In this document: piece by piece, positions 45,711-56,787 of the stretch
How the letters are laid out: each line of letters starts with the position of its first letter
How positions within the stretch are numbered: the first letter of the stretch is position 1
Translations under genes and position numbers: made by a program
Assembly: GCF_002209485.1 (NCBI RefSeq)
Contig: NZ_NJIX01000002.1
Coordinates: 558,001-622,000, forward strand
Source: Achromobacter sp. HZ34
GTDB lineage: Bacteria > Pseudomonadota > Gammaproteobacteria > Burkholderiales > Burkholderiaceae_B
Length of the DNA: 64,000 nt
Direction: 5' to 3'
Notes under the pieces: model-generated
Seen by the model: only the letters and a program-made list of their open reading frames with translations
What the model was told of the DNA's origin: nothing
Databases searched by the model: none

Positions 45711-48623
45711 ATGAATAAAGCCGTGAACGACGCCGCCGGAAACGCCGCGTCCCCCGCCGCCGCTGCCGATACGCAGGAGCTCGCCAAGAGCTTCGAGCCG
45801 GCCGACCTGGAAGCCCGCTGGTACGCCGAATGGAAGCAGCGCGGCTACTTCGATGCGGGCCGCCACGTCGACACTGGCAATAATGACAGCAGCTACGCCA
45901 TCCAGTTCCCGCCGCCCAATGTAACGGGCACGCTGCACATGGGCCACGCCTTCAACCAGACCATCATGGATGGGCTGGCCCGCTACCGCCGCATGTCGGG
46001 CGACGACACCGTGCTGATCCCCGGCACCGACCACGCCGGCATTGCCACCCAGATCGTGGTGCAGCGCCAGCTGGACGCCCAGAACATTTCCCGCCACGAC
46101 CTCGGCCGCGAAAAATTCGTCGAGAAGGTGTGGGAGTGGAAGGAACAATCGGGCAGCACCATCACCAACCAGATGCGCCGCCTGGGCGCTTCGGCCGACT
46201 GGAGCCGCGAATACTTCACCATGGACGAGCGCATGTCGCGCGGCGTGGTGGAAACCTTTGTGCGCCTGTTCCGCCAGGGCCTGATCTATCGCGGCAAGCG
46301 CCTGGTCAACTGGGACCCCAAGCTGCTGACGGCCGTGTCGGACCTGGAAGTGCAGTCGGAGGAAACCGACGGCTTCATGTGGCACATCACGTATCCCTTC
46401 GTCGACGGGCCGCAGACCATCGTCGACAAGGAAGGCCAGACGGTGACGCTGCGCGGCATGACCATCGCCACCACCCGTCCGGAAACCATGCTGGCCGACG
46501 GCGCGCTGTGTGTGCATCCTGACGACGAGCGCTATCGCCACCTGGTGGGCAAGCTGGTCGAACTGCCGCTGTGCGATCGCAACATCCCCATCATCGCCGA
46601 CGATTTCGTCGATCCGGAATTCGGCACGGGCTGCGTCAAGATCACCGGCGCCCACGACTTCAACGACTATGCTTGCGCCCTGCGCCACGACCTGCCGCTG
46701 ATCGTCATCTTCACGCCGGACGCGCACATCAACGAGAACGGGCCGGCACAGTTCCGCGGCATGGAGCGCTACGAAGCGCGCAAGGCCGTGGTGGCCGAAC
46801 TGGAAGCGCAAGGCTTCCTGGACAAGGTCGAGCCGCACAAGATGATGCAGCCCAAGGGCGACCGCACCGGCGTGGTGCTGGAACCCATGCTCACCGACCA
46901 GTGGTTCATGGCCATGAGCAAGCCGGCACCGGAAGGCACGCTGCATCCCGGCAAGAGCATCACCGAGGTGGCGCTGGAAGTGGTGGCCGACGGCCGCGTG
47001 TCCTTCTATCCCGAGAACTGGACCACCATCTACAAGCAGTGGCTGGACAACATCCAGGACTGGTGCATTTCGCGCCAGCTGTGGTGGGGCCACCAGATTC
47101 CCGCCTGGTATGCCGAGGACGGCAGCATCTTCGTCGCGCACGACGAGCAGGACGCCATCGCGCAGGCGCGCGCCGCCGGCGTGCAGGGCCCGCTGCAACG
47201 CGATCCGGACGTGCTGGACACCTGGTTCTCGTCGGCGCTGGTGCCCTTCACCGACCTGGGCTGGCCGGAGCAGACGCCTGACCTGGCGCGCTACCTGCCG
47301 TCCAGCGTGCTGGTGACCGGCTTCGACATCATCTTCTTCTGGGTCGCGCGCATGGTCATGATGACCACCCACCTGACCGGCCAGATTCCGTTCAAGCATG
47401 TCTACATGCATGGACTGATCCGCGACGCCGACGGCCAGAAGATGAGCAAGTCCAAGGGCAACACGCTGGATCCGATCGACCTGATCGACGGCGTCGACCT
47501 GGAAACGCTGGTCAGCAAGCGCACCTATGGCCTGATGAATCCCAAGCAGGCGGGCCAGATCGAGAAGGCCACGCGGCGCCAGTATCCGGACGGCATCCCG
47601 GCGTTCGGCGCCGATGCGCTGCGCTTCACCATGTCCGCCTACGCCACGCTGGGCCGTAATATCAACTTCGACCTCAAGCGCTGCGAAGGCTATCGCAACT
47701 TCTGCAACAAGCTGTGGAACGCCACCCGCTTCGTGCTGATGAACACCGAAGGCCACGACCTGAGCCAGGCCGCCAGCGCCGGTGAAACGTCGTTCGTGGA
47801 CCGCTGGATCGTCAGCCAGCTGCAGGATCTGGAAGCCGAAGTGGCGCGCGGTTTCGCCGACTACCGCTTCGACAATATCGCCAACGCGCTGTACCGCTTC
47901 GTGTGGGACGAGTATTGCGACTGGTATGTCGAACTGGCCAAGGTGCAGATCCAGAACGGCACGCCGGCCCAGCAACTGGGCACGCGCGCCACGCTGATCC
48001 GGGTACTGGAAGTGGTGTTGCGCCTGGCGCATCCCATCATCCCCTTCATCACCGAAGAACTGTGGCAGAAGGTGTCGGTGGTGGCGGGCAAGCGCGCCGC
48101 CGACCAGGTCGGCAGCGTCAGCGTGCAGCCCTACCCCGTCGCCAATCCGGCCGCCATCGACAAGGCCGCGGAAGCCGAGGTGGCGAACCTGAAGGCGCAG
48201 GTGGAGGCCGTGCGCGCGCTGCGTGGCGAGATGGGCCTGTCGCCCGCGCAGAAGGTGCCGCTGGTGGCCCAGGGCGATCGCGCCGAACTGGACCGCAACG
48301 GCCCGTATCTGGCCGCGCTGGCACGCCTGAGCGAAGTGGAGACGGTGGCCGAGCTGCCGGACGTCGGCGCGCCCGTGCAGGTGGTGGGCAGCGCCCGTCT
48401 GATGCTGCGCGTGGAAATCGACGTCGCCGCGGAAACGGCCCGCCTGGACAAGGAGATCGCGCGCCTGGAAGGCGAGATCAACAAGGCCAATGGCAAGCTG
48501 TCGAACGCCAGCTTCGTCGAACGCGCCCCGGCGGCGGTGGTCGAGCAGGAGAAGGCGCGCATGGCGCAGTTCGGTGAAACGCTGGCGAAGGTGCGCGAAC
48601 AGCGCAGCAAGCTGGCGAGTTGA
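45711..48623 (+). CDS. valS: Valyl-tRNA synthetase
   Basis: A 970-residue class I synthetase. The HIGH-type motif is H76-M-G-H79 ([12 protein letters not shown]). The editing domain shows [10 protein letters not shown], and the KMSKS loop is at 577-581 ([14 protein letters not shown]). The anticodon-binding domain and a C-terminal coiled coil ([20 protein letters not shown]) follow. Length is typical. It is divergent from ndk and convergent with trmD; a perfect-palindrome terminator lies 60 bases past its stop. Confidence 0.97.
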   Translation: MNKAVNDAAGNAASPAAAADTQELAKSFEPADLEARWYAEWKQRGYFDAGRHVDTGNNDSSYAIQFPPPNVTGTLHMGHAFNQTIMDGLARYRRMSGDDTVLIPGTDHAGIATQIVVQRQLDAQNISRHDLGREKFVEKVWEWKEQSGSTITNQMRRLGASADWSREYFTMDERMSRGVVETFVRLFRQGLIYRGKRLVNWDPKLLTAVSDLEVQSEETDGFMWHITYPFVDGPQTIVDKEGQTVTLRGMTIATTRPETMLADGALCVHPDDERYRHLVGKLVELPLCDRNIPIIADDFVDPEFGTGCVKITGAHDFNDYACALRHDLPLIVIFTPDAHINENGPAQFRGMERYEARKAVVAELEAQGFLDKVEPHKMMQPKGDRTGVVLEPMLTDQWFMAMSKPAPEGTLHPGKSITEVALEVVADGRVSFYPENWTTIYKQWLDNIQDWCISRQLWWGHQIPAWYAEDGSIFVAHDEQDAIAQARAAGVQGPLQRDPDVLDTWFSSALVPFTDLGWPEQTPDLARYLPSSVLVTGFDIIFFWVARMVMMTTHLTGQIPFKHVYMHGLIRDADGQKMSKSKGNTLDPIDLIDGVDLETLVSKRTYGLMNPKQAGQIEKATRRQYPDGIPAFGADALRFTMSAYATLGRNINFDLKRCEGYRNFCNKLWNATRFVLMNTEGHDLSQAASAGETSFVDRWIVSQLQDLEAEVARGFADYRFDNIANALYRFVWDEYCDWYVELAKVQIQNGTPAQQLGTRATLIRVLEVVLRLAHPIIPFITEELWQKVSVVAGKRAADQVGSVSVQPYPVANPAAIDKAAEAEVANLKAQVEAVRALRGEMGLSPAQKVPLVAQGDRAELDRNGPYLAALARLSEVETVAELPDVGAPVQVVGSARLMLRVEIDVAAETARLDKEIARLEGEINKANGKLSNASFVERAPAAVVEQEKARMAQFGETLAKVREQRSKLAS

Positions 48624-48682
48624 TCCAAGGGAACGTCCCGCGGGGTTCTTCCCTGCGGGGCTGCCGCCATGGCAAGGACGTA

Positions 48683-48708
48683 AAAACGGGCGCCATGGCG
48701 CCCGTTTT
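48683..48708. terminator. Bidirectional terminator between valS and trmD
   Basis: A perfect 26-bp palindrome (AAAACGGGCGCC followed by ATGGCGCCCGTTTT) gives a stem flanked by A-run and T-run, so it works in both directions. A weaker hairpin (48637-48659) precedes it. Confidence 0.85.
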
Positions 48709-48785
48709 CATTTGCGATGCGATGTTGCCGCGGATGAGATCTTGCCGAGAATCGGACCTTGACGCGGGCGGCGCTTTGCCGCTGG

Positions 48786-49562
48786 TCAGTCGTTGCCGCG
48801 GCTGGCTGCCAGAAGCTTGAGGAAACGCTCGTCGGCGGGCGTCAGCAGGCCCTGCCGGCGCGCGGCATCGAGCAGGTCGGGCCGGCGCTGCGCGGTCAGG
48901 CGCAAGGACTGCTCGCGGCGCCAGCGGGCGATGTTGGCATGATGGCCCGACAGCAGTTCGGCCGGCACGCTGACGCCTTCGTAGACTTCCGGGCGCGTAT
49001 AGTGCGGGCTGTCCAGCAAGCCGGAAAGCGCGGGATTGAAGGAATCCTGCACCGCCGAGGCATCGTCGTTGAGCACGCCCGGCATCAGCCGCACGGCGGC
49101 GTCGATGACGGCGAGGGCCGCCAATTCGCCACCGGACAGGACAAAGTCGCCGAGGGAAATCTCGTCGGTGACGCACCTGTCGATGAAGCGCTGGTCCAGG
49201 CCTTCGTAACGGCCGCAGATCAGGACCGCCCCCGGGCTGCCCGCCAATTGCTGGGCGGCAGCCTGGTCGAAGCGGCGCCCGGTGGGCGACATCAGGACGA
49301 CAGGCGCGGGCGCCAGTCCGCCAGCCACCCGCTGTGCCTGGACGGCCTGCAAGGTGGCCTCCAGCGGCCCGGGCATCATGACCATACCGGGACCACCGCC
49401 ATAAGGGCGATCGTCCACGGTACGGTGCACGTCATGGGTGTAATCGCGCGGGTTCCACGTGTGCAAGGCCCAGCGGGCCTGCGTATGCGCGCGCCCCGTC
49501 ACCCCCAGGTCCCGGACCACGCTGAACATGTCCGGAAACAGGGTGAGGACGTCGAAACGCAT
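48786..49562 (-). CDS. trmD: tRNA (guanine-N1-)-methyltransferase TrmD
   Basis: A 258-residue SPOUT enzyme. It shows [43 protein letters not shown], the trefoil-knot SAM site [21 protein letters not shown] and the C-terminal [15 protein letters not shown]. It makes m1G37 in several tRNAs and prevents frameshifts. Its ATG overlaps the rimM stop (TGATG). It is the last gene of rpsP-rimM-trmD; the usual rplS partner does not follow. Confidence 0.96.
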   Translation of the reverse strand: MRFDVLTLFPDMFSVVRDLGVTGRAHTQARWALHTWNPRDYTHDVHRTVDDRPYGGGPGMVMMPGPLEATLQAVQAQRVAGGLAPAPVVLMSPTGRRFDQAAAQQLAGSPGAVLICGRYEGLDQRFIDRCVTDEISLGDFVLSGGELAALAVIDAAVRLMPGVLNDDASAVQDSFNPALSGLLDSPHYTRPEVYEGVSVPAELLSGHHANIARWRREQSLRLTAQRRPDLLDAARRQGLLTPADERFLKLLAASRGND

Positions 49563-50212
49563 CAGTAATCCAGTGGCCAGTCGCTGTCGATGCGGCGATT
49601 GGCGATGTCGACGGTATGCACGTGCGCCTGCACGAACGGCACCAGGACCTCAGCAGGACGGCCCTTGGCATCGAGCACCGTTTCTGGTTCACCCGCTGCG
49701 TTCAGGTTCTGCCGAGCGACACGCAAGACCGAATGCGCGCCATTGTCCAGCACGCCCTCGACCAGGCCCAGCAGCACGGGAGCGCCGTCCTGCTCACCAT
49801 AGAGCGTGCAACCGATCAGGTCGACCCAATAAAACTCGTCGTCTTCCGGTTCGGGAAAGACAGAGCGTGGCGCATAGATCGCCATCCCGCGCAAAGCCTC
49901 GGCCTGGTCGCGGTCGGCAATACCTGCCAACTGGGCCACCACGGTCGCGCCTTGCGGGCGGGAAGTCTGGACTTTGTAGATCGCTGTCGAAGCAAAGGAC
50001 GGCGCAGGCGTTGGGCCCTGCCCCGCCTTGGCGGGCGCCGCAGAGCGCGCCATCCGCCATTCGGGGAGGGAGAGCAGCACGTCGGCCTGTGCCGAATGCG
50101 GCTGCACCTTGACCCAGCCCCGCACACCGTAAGCACCGCTGATGCGGCCCAGTTCGATCAGATCATCCGTGCCCGCCGAGGTGGCGGCCGGGACCTTCGT
50201 GTTTTCGGGCAT
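49562..50212 (-). CDS. rimM: 16S rRNA processing protein RimM
   Basis: A 216-residue protein from ATG 50212; an in-frame TTG six codons upstream has a GAGG site at -10 and cannot be excluded. The N-terminal RimM domain shows [20 protein letters not shown], the PRC-barrel half ends in [30 protein letters not shown] and [14 protein letters not shown]. It aids 30S subunit maturation at the S19 region. It lies 26 bases behind rpsP and overlaps trmD. A Pro/Ala-rich insertion (about 60-75) is present between the strands. Confidence 0.94.
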   Translation of the reverse strand: MPENTKVPAATSAGTDDLIELGRISGAYGVRGWVKVQPHSAQADVLLSLPEWRMARSAAPAKAGQGPTPAPSFASTAIYKVQTSRPQGATVVAQLAGIADRDQAEALRGMAIYAPRSVFPEPEDDEFYWVDLIGCTLYGEQDGAPVLLGLVEGVLDNGAHSVLRVARQNLNAAGEPETVLDAKGRPAEVLVPFVQAHVHTVDIANRRIDSDWPLDY

Positions 50213-50238
50213 GCTCAGCGCTACAGTCAAGCCGAGCC

Positions 50239-50499
50239 TCAGGCCGCGGCGGAGACTTTTTCCGAATACGTCTTGACCAGGCGTTCAACGGCGGGCGACA
50301 GTTGCGCGCCATTGTCAGTCCAGTACTTCACGCGATCCAGCGAGATGCGCAGCTTTTCGCTGTTGTCGCTACCAACGGGGTTGTAGAAACCGACGCGCTC
50401 GACGAAACGGCCATCGCGGCGGTTGCGCGAATCGGTGGCCACCAGGTTGTAGAACGGACGCTTTTTGGACCCGCCGCGGGCCATACGAATCACCACCAT
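50239..50499 (-). CDS. rpsP: 30S ribosomal protein S16
   Basis: An 86-residue protein from ATG 50499 ([20 protein letters not shown]), with [18 protein letters not shown] and the [20 protein letters not shown] segment. This is the standard S16 length and pattern. It is the first gene of rpsP-rimM-trmD. The promoter should lie in the 180 bp between it and the tandem array near hemC. Confidence 0.97.
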   Translation of the reverse strand: MVVIRMARGGSKKRPFYNLVATDSRNRRDGRFVERVGFYNPVGSDNSEKLRISLDRVKYWTDNGAQLSPAVERLVKTYSEKVSAAA

Positions 50500-50679
50500 A
50501 GGTAATCCCTTGAATTGGTTATGGAGAACAGTAGATTCTAGCATCGTTCCGGAGTAGCCGGCAAATCGATGCTGGATTGGTGCTTGATTGTTGTATTTCC
50601 CACGCGCCGGACCGGACCTGTCCGATCCGCCACGCCGGCAGCAGCGGGGCCCGCCTAGGCCCGGCCCCGGCACGGGCAT

Positions 50680-50763
50680 CAGCCGACGCATCTCAGCCGA
50701 CGCATCTCAGCCGACGCATCTCAGCCGACGCATCTCAGCCGACGCATCTCAACCGATGTATCG
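50680..50763. repeat. Tandem array of a 14-bp unit at the 3' end of hemC
   Basis: Five exact copies of CAGCCGACGCATCT run from 50680 to 50749, followed by a sixth, degenerate copy (CAACCGATGTATCG, 10 of 14 identical) that covers the last codons and stop of hemC. The array may have grown from the hemC end by slippage. The unit is not a multiple of three and does not lie inside the reading frame except for the degenerate copy. Confidence 0.95.
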
Positions 50764-51723
50764 CGTTTCTTCGATGATCGCCTGGGCACCCAGCGCGTTC
50801 AGGCGCTTTCCCGCCCGCGTGCCCAATGCCAGCGGATCCGCGTACTGGCTTTCGTCGTAGACCTCGACGGCGCTACGGCCGTCCAGGGCGATGACGATGC
50901 CGCGCAGCTTCAGCTTGCCGTCCTCCACCCACGCATAGCCGCCGATGGGCGAATCGCAATGGCCGTTCAGCGCCTTCAACAGCGCGCGCTCGGCCTGGTA
51001 GCAGAACATGGTCTGGCGATCGTTGATCGCCGCCAGTACGGCGCGGGCCTCGTCATTGCCGGTGGCGTACTCCGCCACCACCACGCCCTGCCCCACCGCC
51101 GGGCACATTTCCTCGACCGAGAACACCCGGCTGATGCGATCGTCCAGGCCGATACGTTCCAGGCCGTTCTTCGCCAGCAGCAAGGCATCGACCGGCGGCG
51201 TGGCGCCGCCGTAGTTGAACGTCATGGGAACGCTGTCGTCCATGCGCGCGATACGCTTGTCGGCGGCGCCGCGAAACGGCACGGCCTGGCTGTCCGGAAA
51301 CAGGCGGCGCAAGAAGGCGGCGCGGCGCACCGAGGCCGTACCGATCACGGCCGGCACCGCGTCCGCGGCCAGGCCCTGCTTGAGCACCATGCAATCACGC
51401 GGGTCGCTGCGCGGCAGGCAGGCGCCGATGGAAAAGCGCGTGTCGGCGTAATACTCGTCGTTGCCGGGCAGGTCCTTGAGCGAGTGCATCACCATGTCGG
51501 CCTCGCCCCGCAGCATCATGTCGTGCATGGCGGTGATGAACGCACCGCCCTTGCCGCCCATGCCGCCCAGGCGCGTCTTCAGGTCCAGGTCGGCGGCAGC
51601 GGGCCGCGTCACCATCTCGAAGGTGTGCTCGGGGAACTGCTGGCTGAGCGCGTGGATGAGGGCTTCGGTCTGACGCACCGCCATCAGGCTGGCGCGGGTG
51701 CCGATCTTGAAAGTCTTGGCCAT
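50749..51723 (-). CDS. hemC: Divergent hydroxymethylbilane synthase (porphobilinogen deaminase) family protein
   Basis: A 324-residue protein from ATG 51723. Family features: GTRASLMAVRQTEALIHA, GGMGGKGGAFITAMHDMMLR, HSLKDLP with the catalytic aspartate D84, VIGTASVRRAAFLRRLFP, PAVGQG and the dipyrromethane-anchor cysteine C256 (NGHCDSPIGGY). It differs from typical HemC: the RSLRGNVxTR segment reads PFRGAADKR, followed by an extra DDSVPMTFNYGG stretch, and the cofactor motif is HCDSPI rather than GCQVPI. It may be a working deaminase or a paralogue with a related role; a standard hemC could exist elsewhere. No hemD adjoins it; tusA and alaS are upstream. Confidence 0.8.
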   Translation of the reverse strand: MAKTFKIGTRASLMAVRQTEALIHALSQQFPEHTFEMVTRPAAADLDLKTRLGGMGGKGGAFITAMHDMMLRGEADMVMHSLKDLPGNDEYYADTRFSIGACLPRSDPRDCMVLKQGLAADAVPAVIGTASVRRAAFLRRLFPDSQAVPFRGAADKRIARMDDSVPMTFNYGGATPPVDALLLAKNGLERIGLDDRISRVFSVEEMCPAVGQGVVVAEYATGNDEARAVLAAINDRQTMFCYQAERALLKALNGHCDSPIGGYAWVEDGKLKLRGIVIALDGRSAVEVYDESQYADPLALGTRAGKRLNALGAQAIIEETRYIG

Positions 51724-51742
51724 GATGAATTCCAGAAGGCGA

Positions 51743-51969
51743 TCAGCGCCGCCGCAGATAATGCACGCCCACGCCCTCTTCTTCCTGCTGGGCCAGCAGG
51801 GCATTGCCGGTCTGCTTGCAGAAGGCCTGGAAGTCGCGCAGGGCGTTGCGATCCGTGGTCTGCACCTTGAGCACCTGGCCGCTTTGCAACTGGGCCAGGG
51901 CTTTCTTGGCACGCAGGATGGGCAAGGGGCAGTTCAGCCCCTTGGCGTCGATTTCCAGGTCCGCATCCA

Positions 51970-51970
<1 letters not shown>
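51743..51970 (-). CDS. tusA: TusA-family sulfurtransferase
   Basis: A 75-residue protein from ATG 51970, whose start overlaps the alaS stop (TGATG). The CPxP motif is GLNCPLPIL (C14), followed by the family helix (RAKKALAQLQSGQVLKV) and a C-terminal GNALLAQQEEEGVGVHYL. TusA accepts persulfide sulfur and passes it to tRNA 2-thiolation or other acceptors. Its coupling with alaS is consistent with a tRNA role, but sulfur delivery elsewhere is equally possible. Confidence 0.92.
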
Positions 51971-54591
<2,621 letters not shown>

Positions 54592-54681
54592 CTTGGATGA
54601 ATCTGCATGGGCATTTTGGGCAATCTTCGATTATATGCAATTGGTTGCGCTTTCGAGGGAGAGGGGCGAGGCCGGGGGCTG

Positions 54682-56109
54682 TCAACGCACGCAGATGTAG
54701 CTGGTTGAGACGCCGTCGGCACTGATCGAATAGTCGGATGTGCGGAAAAACATCAGGGACTCGTAGCCTGGCGGACAGCTGCAATCGCCGGTGCGCGGGT
54801 TGGCCGTGGGGACCAGCGCGTACGTCTTGCAGCCGTAGACGGAATTGACGGCGTATGCGCCGCCGAAGCCGCCCGGTGAGTCCCACCGGCCCCCGACACA
54901 GGACAAGGGGCTGCCGTCTTCCGTGCGCGCCATCAGGCCGTCGGGCGCGCAGGCATCGCCCACCCTGGCCCGGGCCCCGATGAGAAGATGCCCGTCCGTG
55001 CTCAGCCGTTCCACGGCGTGCATGGACCGGGCGGCGTGAATGGCTCCAGCGGCGTGGATGGAATCGTCGGTGTGGATGGCGCCGGCGGCGTCTATGGCTC
55101 CCCCTGCATGTACGGAGCCCGCCGCGTGGATGGGGCCTCTTACGTGCACGGACCCCGCCGCATGCATGGAGCCGGCGGTGTGGATGGAGCCGGCGGCGGC
55201 CACATCTCCCTGGAAATCCGGATTGCGAGGGTCGCGGACGCGCAGGTAGGGCCACGTCGCGGCAGGGTCCAGTCCCGCCCAGACGGCGACGGTGCCGACG
55301 GCCAGGCGGGGGATGTCCGGTGCCGGCGGATTGGGAAACCGGAAATTGGGGCCACGAACAAAATCCGGCATCTGGGCGTCCACGTGGCCGCCGTAACCGC
55401 CGGTCGCGGCCAGGATCGCGGCTATCGCGGCGGGGTCGGGGCTTACCTTGCCAGTAAGGGTCGAATCCGTGCCCGGTCCGCCCGCACCTCCGGCCGTCAA
55501 GTTATCTGTTTCAGCTCCAACGCCCCAGGCACCGGCCGGTGCCAGGCTGTAGACCAGCGCGTCGAGACGGCATCCCCGGCCCGGACAGGCAGGGTGGCGC
55601 AGGATGCGGATGGCGACTCGCATGCCTCCCGCGGATGCGACGGGGAAGCCGGCTGGCAAGTGACCTTGGCGTAACAGCTCATCCAGCCGTGGGGCGTGGG
55701 GGTCGGCGTAGGCCAGGCCGCCTCGCGCATCACGCGGCGGCAGGCCTTGCACCAGGTCTTCCTGATGCAGCGCCATCATCCGCGCCAGCGCGCCACGGAT
55801 TTCCGCCAGCCAGGCACCGCTGGCATTTCCCGCGGCGGCATCGGCCTGCCGGCGCCACCCATCGGCGCCCCACACCGCCGCCAGGCATGCCACCGCCAGC
55901 ACCAACGCCAGTTCGAATAACAAATAGCCTCGCTGGGCCGAAGCCCACAGGGCCGGATGGGTTGGGTGGACCAGGGAGACCGCCCGCTCCGCGCGAGGGG
56001 AGATTCTTGGGCGCCTCTCAGCATTCCCCTTTGCGACTGGACAGCGCAAAGGCAAGCGCAGCGCCGCCGCCTTCCAGGCGGCCGGCGGAAGGAGCAATGC
56101 ACGAGACAT
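54682..56109 (-). CDS. pilV: PilV-type pilus tip adhesin (shufflon N-domain protein)
   Basis: A 475-residue pilin-like protein. A prepilin site G61|Y-L-L-F-E66 precedes the hydrophobic segment (LALVLAVACLAAVWG). A long N-terminal region with Cys pairs follows, then 12-13 six-residue repeats (299-376) and a C-terminal part (GDACAPDGLMARTEDGSPL, SCVGGRW) that matches the shufflon N-domain signature of R64 PilV (ACSPNGLV..., SCQSGKW) as I recall it. The end is CKTYALVP...CSCPPGYE. In R64 PilV decides recipient recognition at the thin-pilus tip. The pre-leader of 61 residues is far longer than usual. Last gene of the pil operon; no shufflon recombinase adjoins it. Confidence 0.85.
   Translation of the reverse strand: MSRALLLPPAAWKAAALRLPLRCPVAKGNAERRPRISPRAERAVSLVHPTHPALWASAQRGYLLFELALVLAVACLAAVWGADGWRRQADAAAGNASGAWLAEIRGALARMMALHQEDLVQGLPPRDARGGLAYADPHAPRLDELLRQGHLPAGFPVASAGGMRVAIRILRHPACPGRGCRLDALVYSLAPAGAWGVGAETDNLTAGGAGGPGTDSTLTGKVSPDPAAIAAILAATGGYGGHVDAQMPDFVRGPNFRFPNPPAPDIPRLAVGTVAVWAGLDPAATWPYLRVRDPRNPDFQGDVAAAGSIHTAGSMHAAGSVHVRGPIHAAGSVHAGGAIDAAGAIHTDDSIHAAGAIHAARSMHAVERLSTDGHLLIGARARVGDACAPDGLMARTEDGSPLSCVGGRWDSPGGFGGAYAVNSVYGCKTYALVPTANPRTGDCSCPPGYESLMFFRTSDYSISADGVSTSYICVR
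54982..55215 (-). repeat. 18-bp/6-residue repeat tract inside pilV
   Basis: Thirteen consecutive six-residue units (for example AAGSIH, TAGSMH, AAGSVH, VRGPIH, AGGAID, TDDSIH) are encoded by imperfect 18-bp repeats. Small residues dominate, with a hydrophobic residue at position 5 and His or Asp at position 6. The last units degrade (AVERLS, TDGHLL). Confidence 0.9.
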
Positions 56110-56115
56110 CGGCAA

Positions 56116-56736
56116 TCACCGCACGGTAAACACAAAGGTGTTGGCGTCGCCCGCGCTGCATTGCTCCTGCGCGCGCGCCGGATCGTAGGGCTGGGCGGGG
56201 ATGCTGGTGGCATCCTTCACCACGACGCCGCCGCCCTTGCCCTCCACCGAGATGATGTCCGCCATGCGCTGCATGACGGCAGCCAGCGTCGGACAGGCGG
56301 CGTCATTGACGTGCGTGGCGGTCAAGGTAAAGGCCGATCCTGCGCCGCCCTCGCCCACCGCCGCGGGTGCCAGGGTCAGGGTGCCGTGGCCGGCCTGCCC
56401 TTTGCCGCCCAGACCATGCGCCACCGAAGCGGACGCGCCCTCGCCCGTCACGGCGATCACCGACGAACCGCGCAAGGCCTGGGCGAGCAAGCCCGTATGT
56501 ACCCCTGCATAGGGCGTGGGACCGCTGCCCTGCGCATTGGTCTTGGCGTGCGTGATGTAGCGCTGCAGCGCCTCGCCGACCTTGGGCACCTTGTTCTCGA
56601 TGACGAAAGTGCCCAGCGCCGGCACGCCGATGATGGCGATCAGCAGCACGATGGCGGTGACGATGGAAACCTCGATCAACGAAAAACCGCTGTCTAAGCG
56701 TGACGGATAGGCAGGGCGTGGCAGGGAGCGTGTCAT
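56116..56736 (-). CDS. pilS: Type IVb major prepilin
   Basis: A 206-residue prepilin. A 17-residue leader ends SRLDSG17|F18-S-L-I-E22, with the invariant +5 glutamate, then a hydrophobic alpha1 helix (VSIVTAIVLLIAIIGVPALG). The C-terminal D-region is bounded by C148 (AACPTLAA) and C193 (EQCSAG), as expected of disulfide-linked type IVb pilins. The mid part is Gly/Ala-rich. It lies 51 bases downstream of pilR and 6 bases before pilV. It needs a prepilin peptidase that is not in the window. Confidence 0.9.
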   Translation of the reverse strand: MTRSLPRPAYPSRLDSGFSLIEVSIVTAIVLLIAIIGVPALGTFVIENKVPKVGEALQRYITHAKTNAQGSGPTPYAGVHTGLLAQALRGSSVIAVTGEGASASVAHGLGGKGQAGHGTLTLAPAAVGEGGAGSAFTLTATHVNDAACPTLAAVMQRMADIISVEGKGGGVVVKDATSIPAQPYDPARAQEQCSAGDANTFVFTVR

Positions 56737-56787
56737 GGTGTCGGCGTCCTTAAGAAAAAAAAGCTGAAAACTTGGTCAGGCAGAAAT

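Noticed and set aside
45660-48032. 790-codon minus-strand open frame antisense to valS
   Set aside because: It is His/Gln/Arg-rich, has no recognisable motif, and mirrors the codon pattern of valS, as is common in GC-rich genomes.
50680-50763. CRISPR array
   Set aside because: The 14-bp units are directly adjacent with no spacers and no cas genes occur in the window.
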